12,184 bases of DNA from Methanospirillum hungatei (GCF_020216685.1 NZ_JAIWNS010000158.1:1-12184); one strand, 5' to 3'. Positions 1-7,072 are shown, numbered from the stretch's first letter. Notes: generated by a model from the letters alone, not told the origin. Numbers and translations are program-made.

Positions 1-136
1 CCCCGCTTTTATCGATCCCAATGACTTTGAACTCAAAGATCCAGATCCCGGATCTCGTCTTCACGGTCAGATCCACTCTTCCTTTGTTTGATTTATCTTC
101 CCAAATGACCTCGTATCCAAGAGTTGCAAAATCATG
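1..136 (-). pseudogene. C-terminal PD-(D/E)XK nuclease-domain fragment (DUF1703/PDDEXK_9-like), runs off window
   Basis: Reading the minus strand in the frame whose codons begin at 136, 133, 130 and so on gives an open translation FATLGYEVIWEDKSN, then KGRVDLTVKT, then IWIFEFKV. This is the nuclease core of the AAA-ATPase-like/PDDEXK_9 (DUF1703) family: the Asp of G-R-V-D-L and the E-x-K of F-E-F-K form the D...ExK site. Family members have an N-terminal AAA_14-like ATPase of roughly 350-400 residues, and none of it is present here. The preceding codons belong, in another frame, to the TIR-STAND pseudogene. The piece therefore looks like a 3' remnant joined to that gene by a deletion or recombination near position 130-145. 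The 3' end lies left of the window. A frameshift inside one large gene is less likely, because STAND proteins do not normally carry this sequence directly after Walker B. The family call is from motif recognition. Confidence 0.6.
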
Positions 137-1913
137 GAGGGGTCTTCTTCCAGTGATCACGGATGAACCTGGCGATCTCGTTCTTACCATCCTTCGTCGC
201 CTCGTCGATCGCATCGATGATCACGAGCTTATCTCCCTCAGGCCGGATCACCCCTGATGTGAACGGCTGGACGAGAAAGTTGTCAAAGAGTGTGTAAGCG
301 TCCTTCTCAGTCTCGGTCTCAAGGTCCATTCCCTGGATCTTTGCATCATATAAAGGAAGATGCTGGGTAATCTGGTAAACGATCGAGAGAACTGCCCGGC
401 GGGGATCGCTCTTGTCGGTATGCCCGTGGATACAGAGATGGAACGCAATAACATCTCGGTGATAATTACAGAGCCAGGCTGCAACCGCACTCTTCCCGAT
501 CCCCGGACCGCCAAGCAACCAGAAGACCCGTGAGTCCGGCTTTTCAGCCATCCAACGGTCGATCTCGTCAAAGATCCATTTCCTCCCGGTGAACCTGGCG
601 ATATGCTGGCCGACATCGGCCCTGAAGTCTAACAGCCTGAGTTTTTTGATGAGTTTAGCCTGCCCACCCTTAAAGTTAAGCTGTTTCTGCTCAATTGCAT
701 CTGCGAGACGATCAAAGAGCGGGAGATACCGGTCTGAATACTTATCGATCGGGATGACGGTCATGAGATCCAGGTACTGAATCCTGCAGATCGAGGTCGG
801 AACCCCGTCTATCAGCTCAACGAGGAGGACCGGGATGATCTCTTTACTCTTTTCAAGTGCCTTGGCGATATGGGTGAGACAGTATCCTTCCGGTGAACCC
901 CTGTCCCGTCGGTTCTTCCTGCTGACCGACCCCGGGGTCATGAGGAGCACAACACGGTTGCACTTCTGCAGTCCATCCTCGACGTACTGTTCAAATCCGG
1001 GACTGCCTATCACCATATCAGGATCAAAGATAACCAAATGACCCCTTGATTCGAGATCTTCCTTGATCCGGAGTGCATTGTCGGTGTACTCATCCCTTCC
1101 ATAGCTCAGGAAGATTATAAACTTCTTTTCGGTCTCCTGCCGCTGTTCTTTCTGCTGACCTGATTCTTCAATGTGGGGAATCTGCGGCTCTGGTATAGAG
1201 CTTCGTGGCTCTTCCCGGATTGCCTGAACGAGTTCTGCAAAGCAGGCAGGATAGATATCTTCATGATCCCTGACAGGGATGGCAGGTCTGAAGTCTCGGG
1301 AAGGGATATCCTTCACCGATGGCGGGAGGTCATCCTCAAGATCAACAAGGACAACAGGAATTATCGGGAGATGCCGTTCATACGCCTTGGCAACTTCATT
1401 CAGACAGTACCCTGCCGGTACCGGATTCTTCCCCTGTTTCTCTCTCCTCATTGAATGCGGAGTGATAAGAAGGACGACACGGTCACAGTATTTCAGGCCC
1501 TCCTCGATATACTGTTCCCAGTCACCTCCAAGCCGGATCCGCTCCAGATAAAACCAGATGGTGTGACCCCTGTGTTCAAGATCGGTCTTGATCCGCTCTG
1601 CATCGACAGCGTACTGGTCATGACCATAGCTCAGGAAGATTTTGAGGGGAGTGATGGTTGTGGGATCGGGGAGGGAATTGATTTTTGTGATGGATGGAGT
1701 GCTCTCCGGACATGAAGAATTGAGGAGTGATTTTGTTGTTTTTATCCCGAAGGTGTCGATATCTTCAACCAGGTTCTCATTGAGAAGATCAGAACAGACG
1801 GTTCGTACCTGATCACTATCACAACCGGTGAGAGAACAGAGGTCTTCTTAGGAGATTAATTTCTTTTCTTTGCAGAGTGTAATGATTTTAAACCTGAGCT
1901 CCCCGGGATCCAT
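132..1913 (-). pseudogene. Degraded winged helix-TIR-TIR-STAND NTPase gene (NLR-like immune protein)
   Basis: From the ATG at 1913-1911 the frame reads MDPGELRFKIITLCKEKKL, meets TAA at codon 22, and then stays open to the TGA at 132-134 (593 codons counting the stop as one residue). Domains in reconstructed numbering are: winged helix about 1-60; TIR1 about 91-207 (KIFLSYGHD); TIR2 about 264-383 (IIFLSYGRD); and the start of a STAND/NACHT-type ATPase from about 430 (FTGRKWIFDEIDRW). Walker A GGPGIGKS is at about 468-475 and Walker B LVIIDAIDEA at about 563-572. The protein ends some 20 residues after Walker B, so the rest of the NTPase and any sensor repeats are missing. Between the TAA and the ATG at 1451 there is no in-frame ATG, GTG or TTG, and 1451 lies inside TIR1, so no start restores an intact TIR1. 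Proteins of this layout usually act in anti-phage abortive defence through NAD+ cleavage. That is family knowledge; this copy is probably dead. Confidence 0.8.
1848..1850 (-). other. In-frame TAA interrupting the winged-helix domain
   Basis: Plus-strand tta at 1848-1850 is TAA on the minus strand, exactly 21 codons after the ATG at 1913 and in frame with both TIR domains. The residues on either side (KEKKLIS, then EDLCSLTGCDSDQVR) join smoothly into a winged-helix sequence, which points to a one-base nonsense change from a sense codon such as CAA, AAA, GAA or TTA. No natural recoding of TAA is known in methanogens; pyrrolysine uses TAG and selenocysteine TGA. Confidence 0.75.
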
Positions 1914-2178
1914 TAATCAACAAGGGAAGTTTATGGTAATAGAAGTTCTGATTTCAATTTGAGGTTAACTCTGAATAATCGAATCAAAGGTGATTTATGC
2001 TTACTGAACGCCAAATAATGGATTTAGTATAAAAATGGTGAAGATTACAAACCTTTCAGGAATTACATCCTTTCGTCCCAACCTTCTGTATGTCTTTATG
2101 GCATAACCTGAATAGAGACCAAATCCTCTATTTATTCAGGCTTTTATCAATTCTTTCTCTTCATTATTCCCAAAAAAA
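1914..2178. other. AT-rich spacer with possible frameshifted mini-ORF
   Basis: No intact gene is seen in these 265 bases. On the plus strand, GGTGA (1990-1994) precedes an ATG at 1997 that opens MLTERQIMDLV and stops at 2030-2032. Shifting frame at the run GTATAAAAA gives YKNGEDYKPFRNYILSSQPS and on to a TGA at 2108-2110, directly at the foot of a hairpin. This could be the remnant of a small regulator-like gene of about 38 codons, or chance. I do not recognise the peptide. Confidence 0.3.
2107..2145 (+). terminator. Hairpin followed by short T-run
   Basis: CCTGAATA at 2107-2114 is the exact inverse of TATTCAGG at 2133-2140. The alternative inner pairing AATAGAG/CTCTATT strengthens the stem. 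CTTTT follows at 2141-2145. As a plus-strand terminator it would close the mini-ORF region starting at 1997. The stem could equally form on the minus strand. Confidence 0.35.
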
Positions 2179-2187
2179 TTAAAAAAT
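2171..2187 (-). terminator. Oligo-T termination signal after the AAA_14/DUF4143 gene
   Basis: On the minus strand the stop codon sits inside T6-AA-T7 (plus-strand A7 at 2172-2178 and A6 at 2181-2186). Archaeal RNA polymerase commonly terminates at such T-tracts without a hairpin. The position immediately at the stop codon fits. Confidence 0.5.
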
Positions 2188-3462
2188 CCCCTCTACCATC
2201 CCAAGAAGGAACTTATATAGCGGTACAACCCGGATTGTCCCCTTTTTCCCATACCAGTCCGCCTCGATCATCCGTTCCTCTGATTCAGTTACCAGTATAA
2301 GATTATCACATTTGAGTTCCTTAGAAGCTTTAATTAATGCCCTGATCTCTCTCTTTAATGTCTTTGGTTGTGAGATATCAAATGAAACCTGAATCAATGA
2401 TTTGATCTCAGTTCCAGACTGAATTACAAAATCCACTTCTTCACCCTGCTGACTCTTCCAGTATGAGAGACGGCAACTACCATATAATTCCTGCCGGTAG
2501 AGATAAATGGCGGTGAGATTTTCATACATTCTCCCGATATGAAGAGAATGCCGGACAGATCGTGCGGAAAAACAGCCGGTGTCTGTGAGATAGATCTTCT
2601 TGCTTGAGCTTATCTGTTCCCTCACTTTCCATGAGAATCGCGGGATGCTGAAGAAGAGAAAACTCTGATGGAGATACTGGAGGTATTTCTTCACGGTATT
2701 TGTGCTGGTCCTGGTTAATTCACCGAGATTTGCATATGAATATTCTACTGCAGGATTTGATATCAGGCAGAGTGATAGATCCTCGATTGCCTGGGGAGAA
2801 CGTATGTGATATCTCCGTACAATATCTTTGAAAAGCACTGCCTGAATGAGTGTATTAAGATAGGTATCATTATCTGCTTTTCCAAGCACTACTTCAGGAT
2901 ATCCGCCGGTCTCGATATACTGATGGAGAAATTCAGGATATTCTGATGAGATGAGCTGTACATCTGTCCTGGCAGCCAGGAATTCATCAAAAGAGAAAGG
3001 CAGGATCCAGACCGGAATATACCTGCCGGTAAGATGTGTTGCGAGCTCACTGCTTAAGAGATGAGCATTGCTGCCCGTGATCACCAGGCGGACTCCCTGC
3101 CGGTGAAGTCGGTTTACGATCAGTTCCCACCGTGGAAGATTTTGAATCTCGTCCAGGACGAGGATTTCATAATTCCCATATACCTGGCGCAATGCTGATT
3201 CAATGGCGAGGAAATCCTGTACTGATGCAAGTTCCTCATCGTCAAAATTGATATACGCTGCAGGGATCCCTTCTATTATCTGACACAGAGCGGTGGTTGA
3301 TTTCCCTGCCCGCCTTGGACCGGTAATAACCGTAATCAGACCCCCTGTATTCTCAATATCCGGGATTGACCGTTGAATATAGGGATGCTTGATTTTGGAC
3401 TGCATCTCCCTCTGCTGAAGGATAAGCCGATCAACCAGGGCCATGGATAATGCATGATGCAT
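2179..3462 (-). CDS. AAA_14/DUF4143 family ATPase
   Basis: A 427-residue P-loop ATPase of the large archaeal/bacterial AAA_14-DUF4143 family. Walker A TGPRRAGKST is at about 47-56, Walker B LVLDEIQNLP at 101-110, and the sensor-like segment LVITGSN at about 116-122. From about 180 comes the DUF4143 region: a winged-helix-like part (LGELTRTSTNTVKKYLQYL) and a nuclease-fold C-terminus with GEEVDFVI near 350. Where active PD-(D/E)XK enzymes have E-x-K, this protein has LIQVS, as archaeal DUF4143 members often do, so catalysis there is doubtful. The length is normal and the gene looks intact. The cellular role of the family is not settled; members are typical of accessory regions and often occur in many copies. 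The start is uncertain: ATGs at 3462 and 3444 are both possible and neither has a clear ribosome site. It stands alone between two AT-rich spacers. Confidence 0.85.
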   Translation of the reverse strand: MHHALSMALVDRLILQQREMQSKIKHPYIQRSIPDIENTGGLITVITGPRRAGKSTTALCQIIEGIPAAYINFDDEELASVQDFLAIESALRQVYGNYEILVLDEIQNLPRWELIVNRLHRQGVRLVITGSNAHLLSSELATHLTGRYIPVWILPFSFDEFLAARTDVQLISSEYPEFLHQYIETGGYPEVVLGKADNDTYLNTLIQAVLFKDIVRRYHIRSPQAIEDLSLCLISNPAVEYSYANLGELTRTSTNTVKKYLQYLHQSFLFFSIPRFSWKVREQISSSKKIYLTDTGCFSARSVRHSLHIGRMYENLTAIYLYRQELYGSCRLSYWKSQQGEEVDFVIQSGTEIKSLIQVSFDISQPKTLKREIRALIKASKELKCDNLILVTESEERMIEADWYGKKGTIRVVPLYKFLLGMVEGIF

Positions 3463-3487
3463 GAAAGTTTAAAAAATCATGCATTAT
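3447..3487. repeat. Perfect 12-bp inverted repeat around the start codon
   Basis: ATAATGCATGAT (3447-3458) and ATCATGCATTAT (3476-3487) are exact inverse complements separated by 17 bases. The ATG at 3462-3460 lies in the spacer. It could be an operator for autoregulation of the AAA_14/DUF4143 gene, an RNA hairpin hiding its start, or the footprint of a palindrome-targeting element. Only the repeat itself is seen; function is inferred. Confidence 0.6.
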
Positions 3488-3762
3488 ATTGATTGAGAGA
3501 TCGATTTTACTCATAACATTTTCAATCATCATAGCAGGGAAAAAATTATCTCTTGAGAGGTTATTGCATGAATGATTTTCAATAGCACTATAAGGTCAAT
3601 TCAGCATGTGATCTTTTACATTCACAAGGTTAATTTCCCTTATTGTATCACCAAAATTGATTTGTGCAACCGCCTCTTTGGTAGCCGAAAAAAATTGCCC
3701 CAATGAAAAATCAAAGAGGTTGGATCCTTACTGAAAATTAAATATTGGTGAAAAAAATATTT
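3463..3762. other. AT-rich intergenic region with an orphan reading-frame remnant
   Basis: No complete gene is seen. On the minus strand, codons from 3727 down to a TGA at 3596-3598 stay open for 43 residues (GSNLFDFSLGQFFSATKEAV, then AQINFGDTIREINLVNVKDH, then MLN) and read like a protein C-terminus, but there is no ATG and a TAA lies just upstream at 3728-3730. Inside it, CCTCTTTG (3673-3680) and CAAAGAGG (3712-3719) form an 8-bp inverted repeat with a 31-base spacer. The rest should hold the promoter of the AAA_14/DUF4143 gene, but I could not fix a TATA box. Confidence 0.35.
3748..3762 (-). terminator. Oligo-T terminator after the DUF2150 gene
   Basis: Directly after the TAA at 3765-3763 the minus strand reads AAATATTTTTTTCACC, with seven T's (plus-strand A7 at 3751-3757). 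This fits archaeal T-tract termination. Confidence 0.5.
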
Positions 3763-4401
3763 TTACGAAACCTCGCCTGCTTCCTCGTCAAAGTTCTTGA
3801 GCGTTCCCATGGCCTCATTCATGGTCTCAATCTGAATAAGCCATTCATCAAAGACACCCATATCCTCTGAGTCCTTGATATATCTGCCACAGCAGGATTT
3901 TCCGTTTATGACGTTTGCACCGATCTCCGCTGCTACAGCGAGTAGTTCTTCAGTATTCTCCTCATTAATACCGCGCCCCTTTTTGACAAGAGCCTTGATA
4001 TCCTCATCATAGCCACCTTCCAGGAATTTTTTGGCAGAGGCAAACAGGACGAGTAACTGGAAATGCATCGGGGCAATAAGTTCAATCATATCCTCCCCTA
4101 CCTCCTGTTCCATGATGATCTCCTCTACCTCGATGAGTTTATTCATCGATTCCTCCTTCGTGAACCTGTTGTTCTGGTACAGCTTGATGATCTTCAGGAC
4201 TTCAATACAGATATCCTGATTAAAACCATTCAGCAACTGGTATCCTTCAGGCATATCATCATCATCGCCACCTTCAAAATCAGCCTCACGCAGGGAGTTC
4301 ATCCAGTTATCCCATCGCTCCTGGCTGTAAAAGATATAGAAGAGCTTCATTGGAGCTTCTTCCTGCGCTGATGCCGATTCTTTCTTTTTGCGTGGAGCCA
4401 T
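3763..4401 (-). CDS. DUF2150 family protein
   Basis: A 212-residue soluble acidic protein with no signal peptide or membrane segment. I chose the ATG at 4401 over the upstream ATG at 4491 because AGGTG (4408-4412) lies 6 bases before it and the protein then begins MAPRKKKESASAQEE. The 30 extra residues of the longer form look non-native. Conserved-looking parts are FYSQERWDNWMNSL (about 24-37), the acidic EGGDDDDMPEGYQLLNGF (about 43-60), a helical middle, and GKSCCGRYIKDSEDMG (about 157-172) with paired cysteines C160 and C161. This resembles DUF2150, an archaeal family without an assigned function that I recognise from methanogens and haloarchaea. It is transcribed divergently from thiI across about 114 bases. 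The cysteine pair might bind metal, but that is inference. Confidence 0.75.
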   Translation of the reverse strand: MAPRKKKESASAQEEAPMKLFYIFYSQERWDNWMNSLREADFEGGDDDDMPEGYQLLNGFNQDICIEVLKIIKLYQNNRFTKEESMNKLIEVEEIIMEQEVGEDMIELIAPMHFQLLVLFASAKKFLEGGYDEDIKALVKKGRGINEENTEELLAVAAEIGANVINGKSCCGRYIKDSEDMGVFDEWLIQIETMNEAMGTLKNFDEEAGEVS

Positions 4402-4407
4402 TACATA

Positions 4408-4412
4408 CACCT
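4408..4412 (-). promoter_or_regulatory. Ribosome binding site fixing the DUF2150 start
   Basis: AGGTG on the minus strand, complementary to the archaeal 16S 3' end, is spaced 6 bases from the ATG at 4401. It supports the 212-residue form. Confidence 0.6.
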
Positions 4413-4515
4413 GTGATTTACCGGGCATAAGAGTTTGTCGGCTGCATGGCATGAACCGGTGGTATACCCGGACAGACAACAGCCATTTCAAGACAGAAAA
4501 TAAAGTACTGACCAG

Positions 4516-5706
4516 ATGGAGCAGGATACCCGCAAGGTCGTGATGGTCCGGTTCGGAGAAATATTTTTAAAGAGTGAACCGGTGCGCAGGGAGTTTTTAA
4601 ACAGGCTCCGGGATAATATCCGTGCCGGTCTGAAGGGATTGAACGTGGACGCGACTATAACGATCACCAGGAGTAGGATTCTGGTCAGCTCCGAGTCCCC
4701 TGTAGATCTTGTGCCTCTGCTCTCACGGATTTTTGGCGTCATTGATATAGCCCCGGTAACGGTCTGTGGGAATAGTATGGATGATCTCTGCGAAACTGCG
4801 GTCAGGGTTGCACACCCTCATCTCATGCCCCATACCCGGTTTGCGGTTCGGGCACGGCGTGAAGGTGTTGATGGTTTTTCCAGCCAGGAACTTGCTGCAG
4901 AAGCAGGAGCCCGGATCATTGATGCCATTCCTGATCTAAAGGTGGATTTGACTGCACCGGAGTATGAGATCTTTATCGAGGCCAGAAAAGAAGGGAGCAT
5001 GGTGTACGATACCCGGATATCCGGTCCGGGAGGCCTTCCTTATGGGACCCAGGGAAAAGCGGTTGCTCTCATCTCTGCCGGTATAGACTCACCGGTTGCG
5101 GCTTGGCTCATGATGCGCCGGGGTGTCCGCATGATATTCCTCCATATTGAACCGGGAAAATTTGGTGGAGCTGATATCAGACGAAACCTTGAACACAACC
5201 TTACCGCCCTCTCACACTGGGTTCCGGGTCTTGAATTACCGGTCATCACTATCCCTGCTGAACCGTTCTATCAGGCACTTATGACCCTTTCCGAACCAAA
5301 ACTCAGGTGCGTTCTCTGTAAACGTGGCATGCTGGAACTGGCATCACGATATGCACAACAATCCGGGTGTGATGGTATTGTAACCGGGGATAATCTTGGT
5401 CAGGTAGCAACCCAGACTCTTCACAACCTTGCTCCTATCTCTGCCGGTATTGAGATCCCAATCTATCGCCCGCTCATCGGGTATGACAAGGAGGAGATCA
5501 TAACTCTTGCACGAAAGATTGGATCATTCTCATCTGAACCAGGGGACACCTCATGTAGTGTCCTCCCTCCCCGGCCGGTTACCAGGTCAGATGTCCATCA
5601 GATTGAAAGGCTTATGGATCAGGCATCCATACGTTCCGTCATCGAGGATATCCTGCAATTATCATCGAAAAAAGTGATAAAAAACGGAATTTTTCAGAGT
5701 GGCTGA
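4516..5706 (+). CDS. thiI: tRNA 4-thiouridine synthase ThiI, archaeal form
   Basis: A 396-residue enzyme that adenylates and thiolates U8 of tRNA to 4-thiouridine. The N-terminal ferredoxin-like part (VVMVRFGEIFLKSEPVRREF, 8-27) and a THUMP domain (about 60-165) bind tRNA. The PP-loop motif ISAGIDSPVAAW is at about 186-197. Further ThiI signatures are LRCVLCKR with C265 and C268, VTGDNLGQVATQTLHNL (about 289-305) and DTSCSVL with C347. The protein ends without the C-terminal rhodanese domain of E. coli ThiI, as in methanogens, where the CxxC pair is known to be needed for sulfide-dependent thiolation, reportedly through an Fe-S cluster. The start at 4516 has no clear ribosome site; an ATG at 4543 preceded by AGGT is an alternative, but it would trim the first strand. 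It converges on the SepCysS gene with a 5-base gap. Confidence 0.93.
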   Translation: MEQDTRKVVMVRFGEIFLKSEPVRREFLNRLRDNIRAGLKGLNVDATITITRSRILVSSESPVDLVPLLSRIFGVIDIAPVTVCGNSMDDLCETAVRVAHPHLMPHTRFAVRARREGVDGFSSQELAAEAGARIIDAIPDLKVDLTAPEYEIFIEARKEGSMVYDTRISGPGGLPYGTQGKAVALISAGIDSPVAAWLMMRRGVRMIFLHIEPGKFGGADIRRNLEHNLTALSHWVPGLELPVITIPAEPFYQALMTLSEPKLRCVLCKRGMLELASRYAQQSGCDGIVTGDNLGQVATQTLHNLAPISAGIEIPIYRPLIGYDKEEIITLARKIGSFSSEPGDTSCSVLPPRPVTRSDVHQIERLMDQASIRSVIEDILQLSSKKVIKNGIFQSG

Positions 5707-5711
5707 TAGTA

Positions 5712-6893
5712 TTACCGTGAACAGGCCAGCCCTTCTTTCTCTGCTATCTCAATAAAAGACTCTGCAATATAATCAGCCTGCTCACTGGTAATGCCATAAC
5801 TGTTAAATTTCCAAACCCTGGTCGATCCTGCAAGGATTCCTGCAATACCCCGTTCACGAAGAGCACTGGTCAGGAAAAAACCCTTCTTTTTATGTGTCCT
5901 GGCAACAGTGTCAAATGAATCGGTTGTATTCATCCTGGTCAGGGTATGTTTCCGGGGGTACTCACTCTGAACTTTTGTTCCTTCAATAGTAAGCAGGGCA
6001 TCGACAATCCGGTTCACGTATTGTACCTGTGCATCAAATTCTTTCACTCTTCTTTTCACATGGGGAAATGATGCCATCATCCCGACCGATGTAACACCCA
6101 TAAGGGTACATCCCATCATCTCAACCTCTTTTACTCCAAATGTCCTGCCGGTGAGGTCTCCCTTAATACCGGTCGTTCTGAAGACCGTCTCGGCCCATTC
6201 GCTGGTTGTTGCAAGAACACCGGAAGGGGCAGGGGCAGCCATGCTTTTATGACCTGAACCGACGAGAAAGTCTGCACCCAGCTCTTTCCCGTTCACGTCC
6301 ATGATACCAATCGTATATGCTCCGTTACACAGGACCGGGATATCATACTGGTGAGCAACTTTAATGAGATCCGAAACCGGATGCTGGTTTCCATACTGGT
6401 AATCCACCTGCTCAATAAACATGAGGGCCGGGGTTTTCCCGGTTGTCTTGCTGACTTCCTCAATCCGGGCTGCTGCTCCGTCCGGGGTTATGATGTGAGA
6501 ATCATTCGCAGGAATTTCAAAAGCCATTCCCCGTGACTGTTCCACAGATAAAAACTCCGTGTAATGGGAGTACGCTGTCAGAAGGACTGGATCACCCGGT
6601 TTTACCAGGGCAGAAGCAACGGCCTGAAACCCTCGTCGTGCGCCGGGCACCAGCCTGGCAACATCCATGTTCAGAAATGAAGCTAGATCCCTATGAAATT
6701 CTGCCAGAGGAGGTTTTGAGATATGGTCAAGTCTGAATGGCTTGGTACAGTGATCGCAGACTGAATATCCGTCACCATACGCCAGAACTGCTTTCATGGC
6801 ATCGGTGGTCAGTCGTCCGCCGGCCTGAATCGGATCAAGGTTGATAAATAACTCATCGATCTGCCTCGTATCGATGCCTTCACCACAATTCAT
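5712..6893 (-). CDS. pscS: O-phospho-L-seryl-tRNA:Cys-tRNA synthase (SepCysS)
   Basis: A 393-residue PLP enzyme that converts Sep-tRNA(Cys), made by SepRS, to Cys-tRNA(Cys). The N-terminus has LDPIQAGGRLTTDAMKAVL (19-37), then YSVCDHC with C46 and C49. The PLP lysine is K216 in VGSGHKSMAAPAPSG, and a third cysteine is C262 in EMMGCTLMG. These correspond by motif and spacing to the three essential cysteines known in the Archaeoglobus enzyme, which carry persulfide or an Fe-S cluster during sulfur transfer. The length is normal. The ATG overlaps the stop of an upstream 60-codon gene as ATGA, so translation is probably coupled. It is convergent with thiI, another tRNA-sulfur enzyme. This pathway is largely restricted to methanogens and relatives, which makes the gene the strongest taxonomic marker in the window. 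Confidence 0.95.
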   Translation of the reverse strand: MNCGEGIDTRQIDELFINLDPIQAGGRLTTDAMKAVLAYGDGYSVCDHCTKPFRLDHISKPPLAEFHRDLASFLNMDVARLVPGARRGFQAVASALVKPGDPVLLTAYSHYTEFLSVEQSRGMAFEIPANDSHIITPDGAAARIEEVSKTTGKTPALMFIEQVDYQYGNQHPVSDLIKVAHQYDIPVLCNGAYTIGIMDVNGKELGADFLVGSGHKSMAAPAPSGVLATTSEWAETVFRTTGIKGDLTGRTFGVKEVEMMGCTLMGVTSVGMMASFPHVKRRVKEFDAQVQYVNRIVDALLTIEGTKVQSEYPRKHTLTRMNTTDSFDTVARTHKKKGFFLTSALRERGIAGILAGSTRVWKFNSYGITSEQADYIAESFIEIAEKEGLACSR

Positions 6894-7072
6894 GCCAGGA
6901 GTTCCTCCTTCAGGATAGCGACCTGTTTCTCCAGTTTCCCGAGGATCTTTTCAGCCTCCTTTTTTTGTTCAACCGATAAGTGATGATGCGGAACGGTATC
7001 CCGAAGCATGCCTCTGATATCCGTAAGAAGATAGAGTCCCTGAAATACTGCATCTACTGACCGTTTAGACAT
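6890..7072 (-). CDS. Small helical protein coupled to SepCysS
   Basis: A 60-residue protein, MSKRSVDAVFQGLYLLTDIR at its start, with a helix-rich C-terminal half (EQKKEAEKILGKLEKQVAIL) whose leucine/isoleucine spacing suggests a short amphipathic helix or coiled coil. It has no signal peptide, cysteine or metal motif. CAGGT (AGGT at 7079-7082) is 6 bases before the ATG. Its TGA overlaps the ATG of the SepCysS gene by 4 bases. I do not recognise the family. Tight coupling suggests a partner of SepCysS or its complex. In other methanogens a separate scaffold, SepCysE, bridges SepRS and SepCysS; this protein is much shorter, and no homology is claimed. Confidence 0.75.
   Translation of the reverse strand: MSKRSVDAVFQGLYLLTDIRGMLRDTVPHHHLSVEQKKEAEKILGKLEKQVAILKEELLA

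Noticed and set aside
132..1451. A shorter intact gene starting at the ATG at 1451
   Set aside because: That ATG lies in the middle of TIR1, has no ribosome site, and the same frame extends upstream through the first half of TIR1 and a winged helix, so it is not a natural start.
3673..3719. Inverted repeat CCTCTTTG/CAAAGAGG as a terminator or transposon end
   Set aside because: The stem is only 8 bp with a 31-base spacer, has no T-run on the useful side, and no target duplication or transposase is nearby.
4402..4491. Longer DUF2150 form starting at 4491
   Set aside because: The 30 extra residues have no family character, and a ribosome site is positioned for the ATG at 4401.
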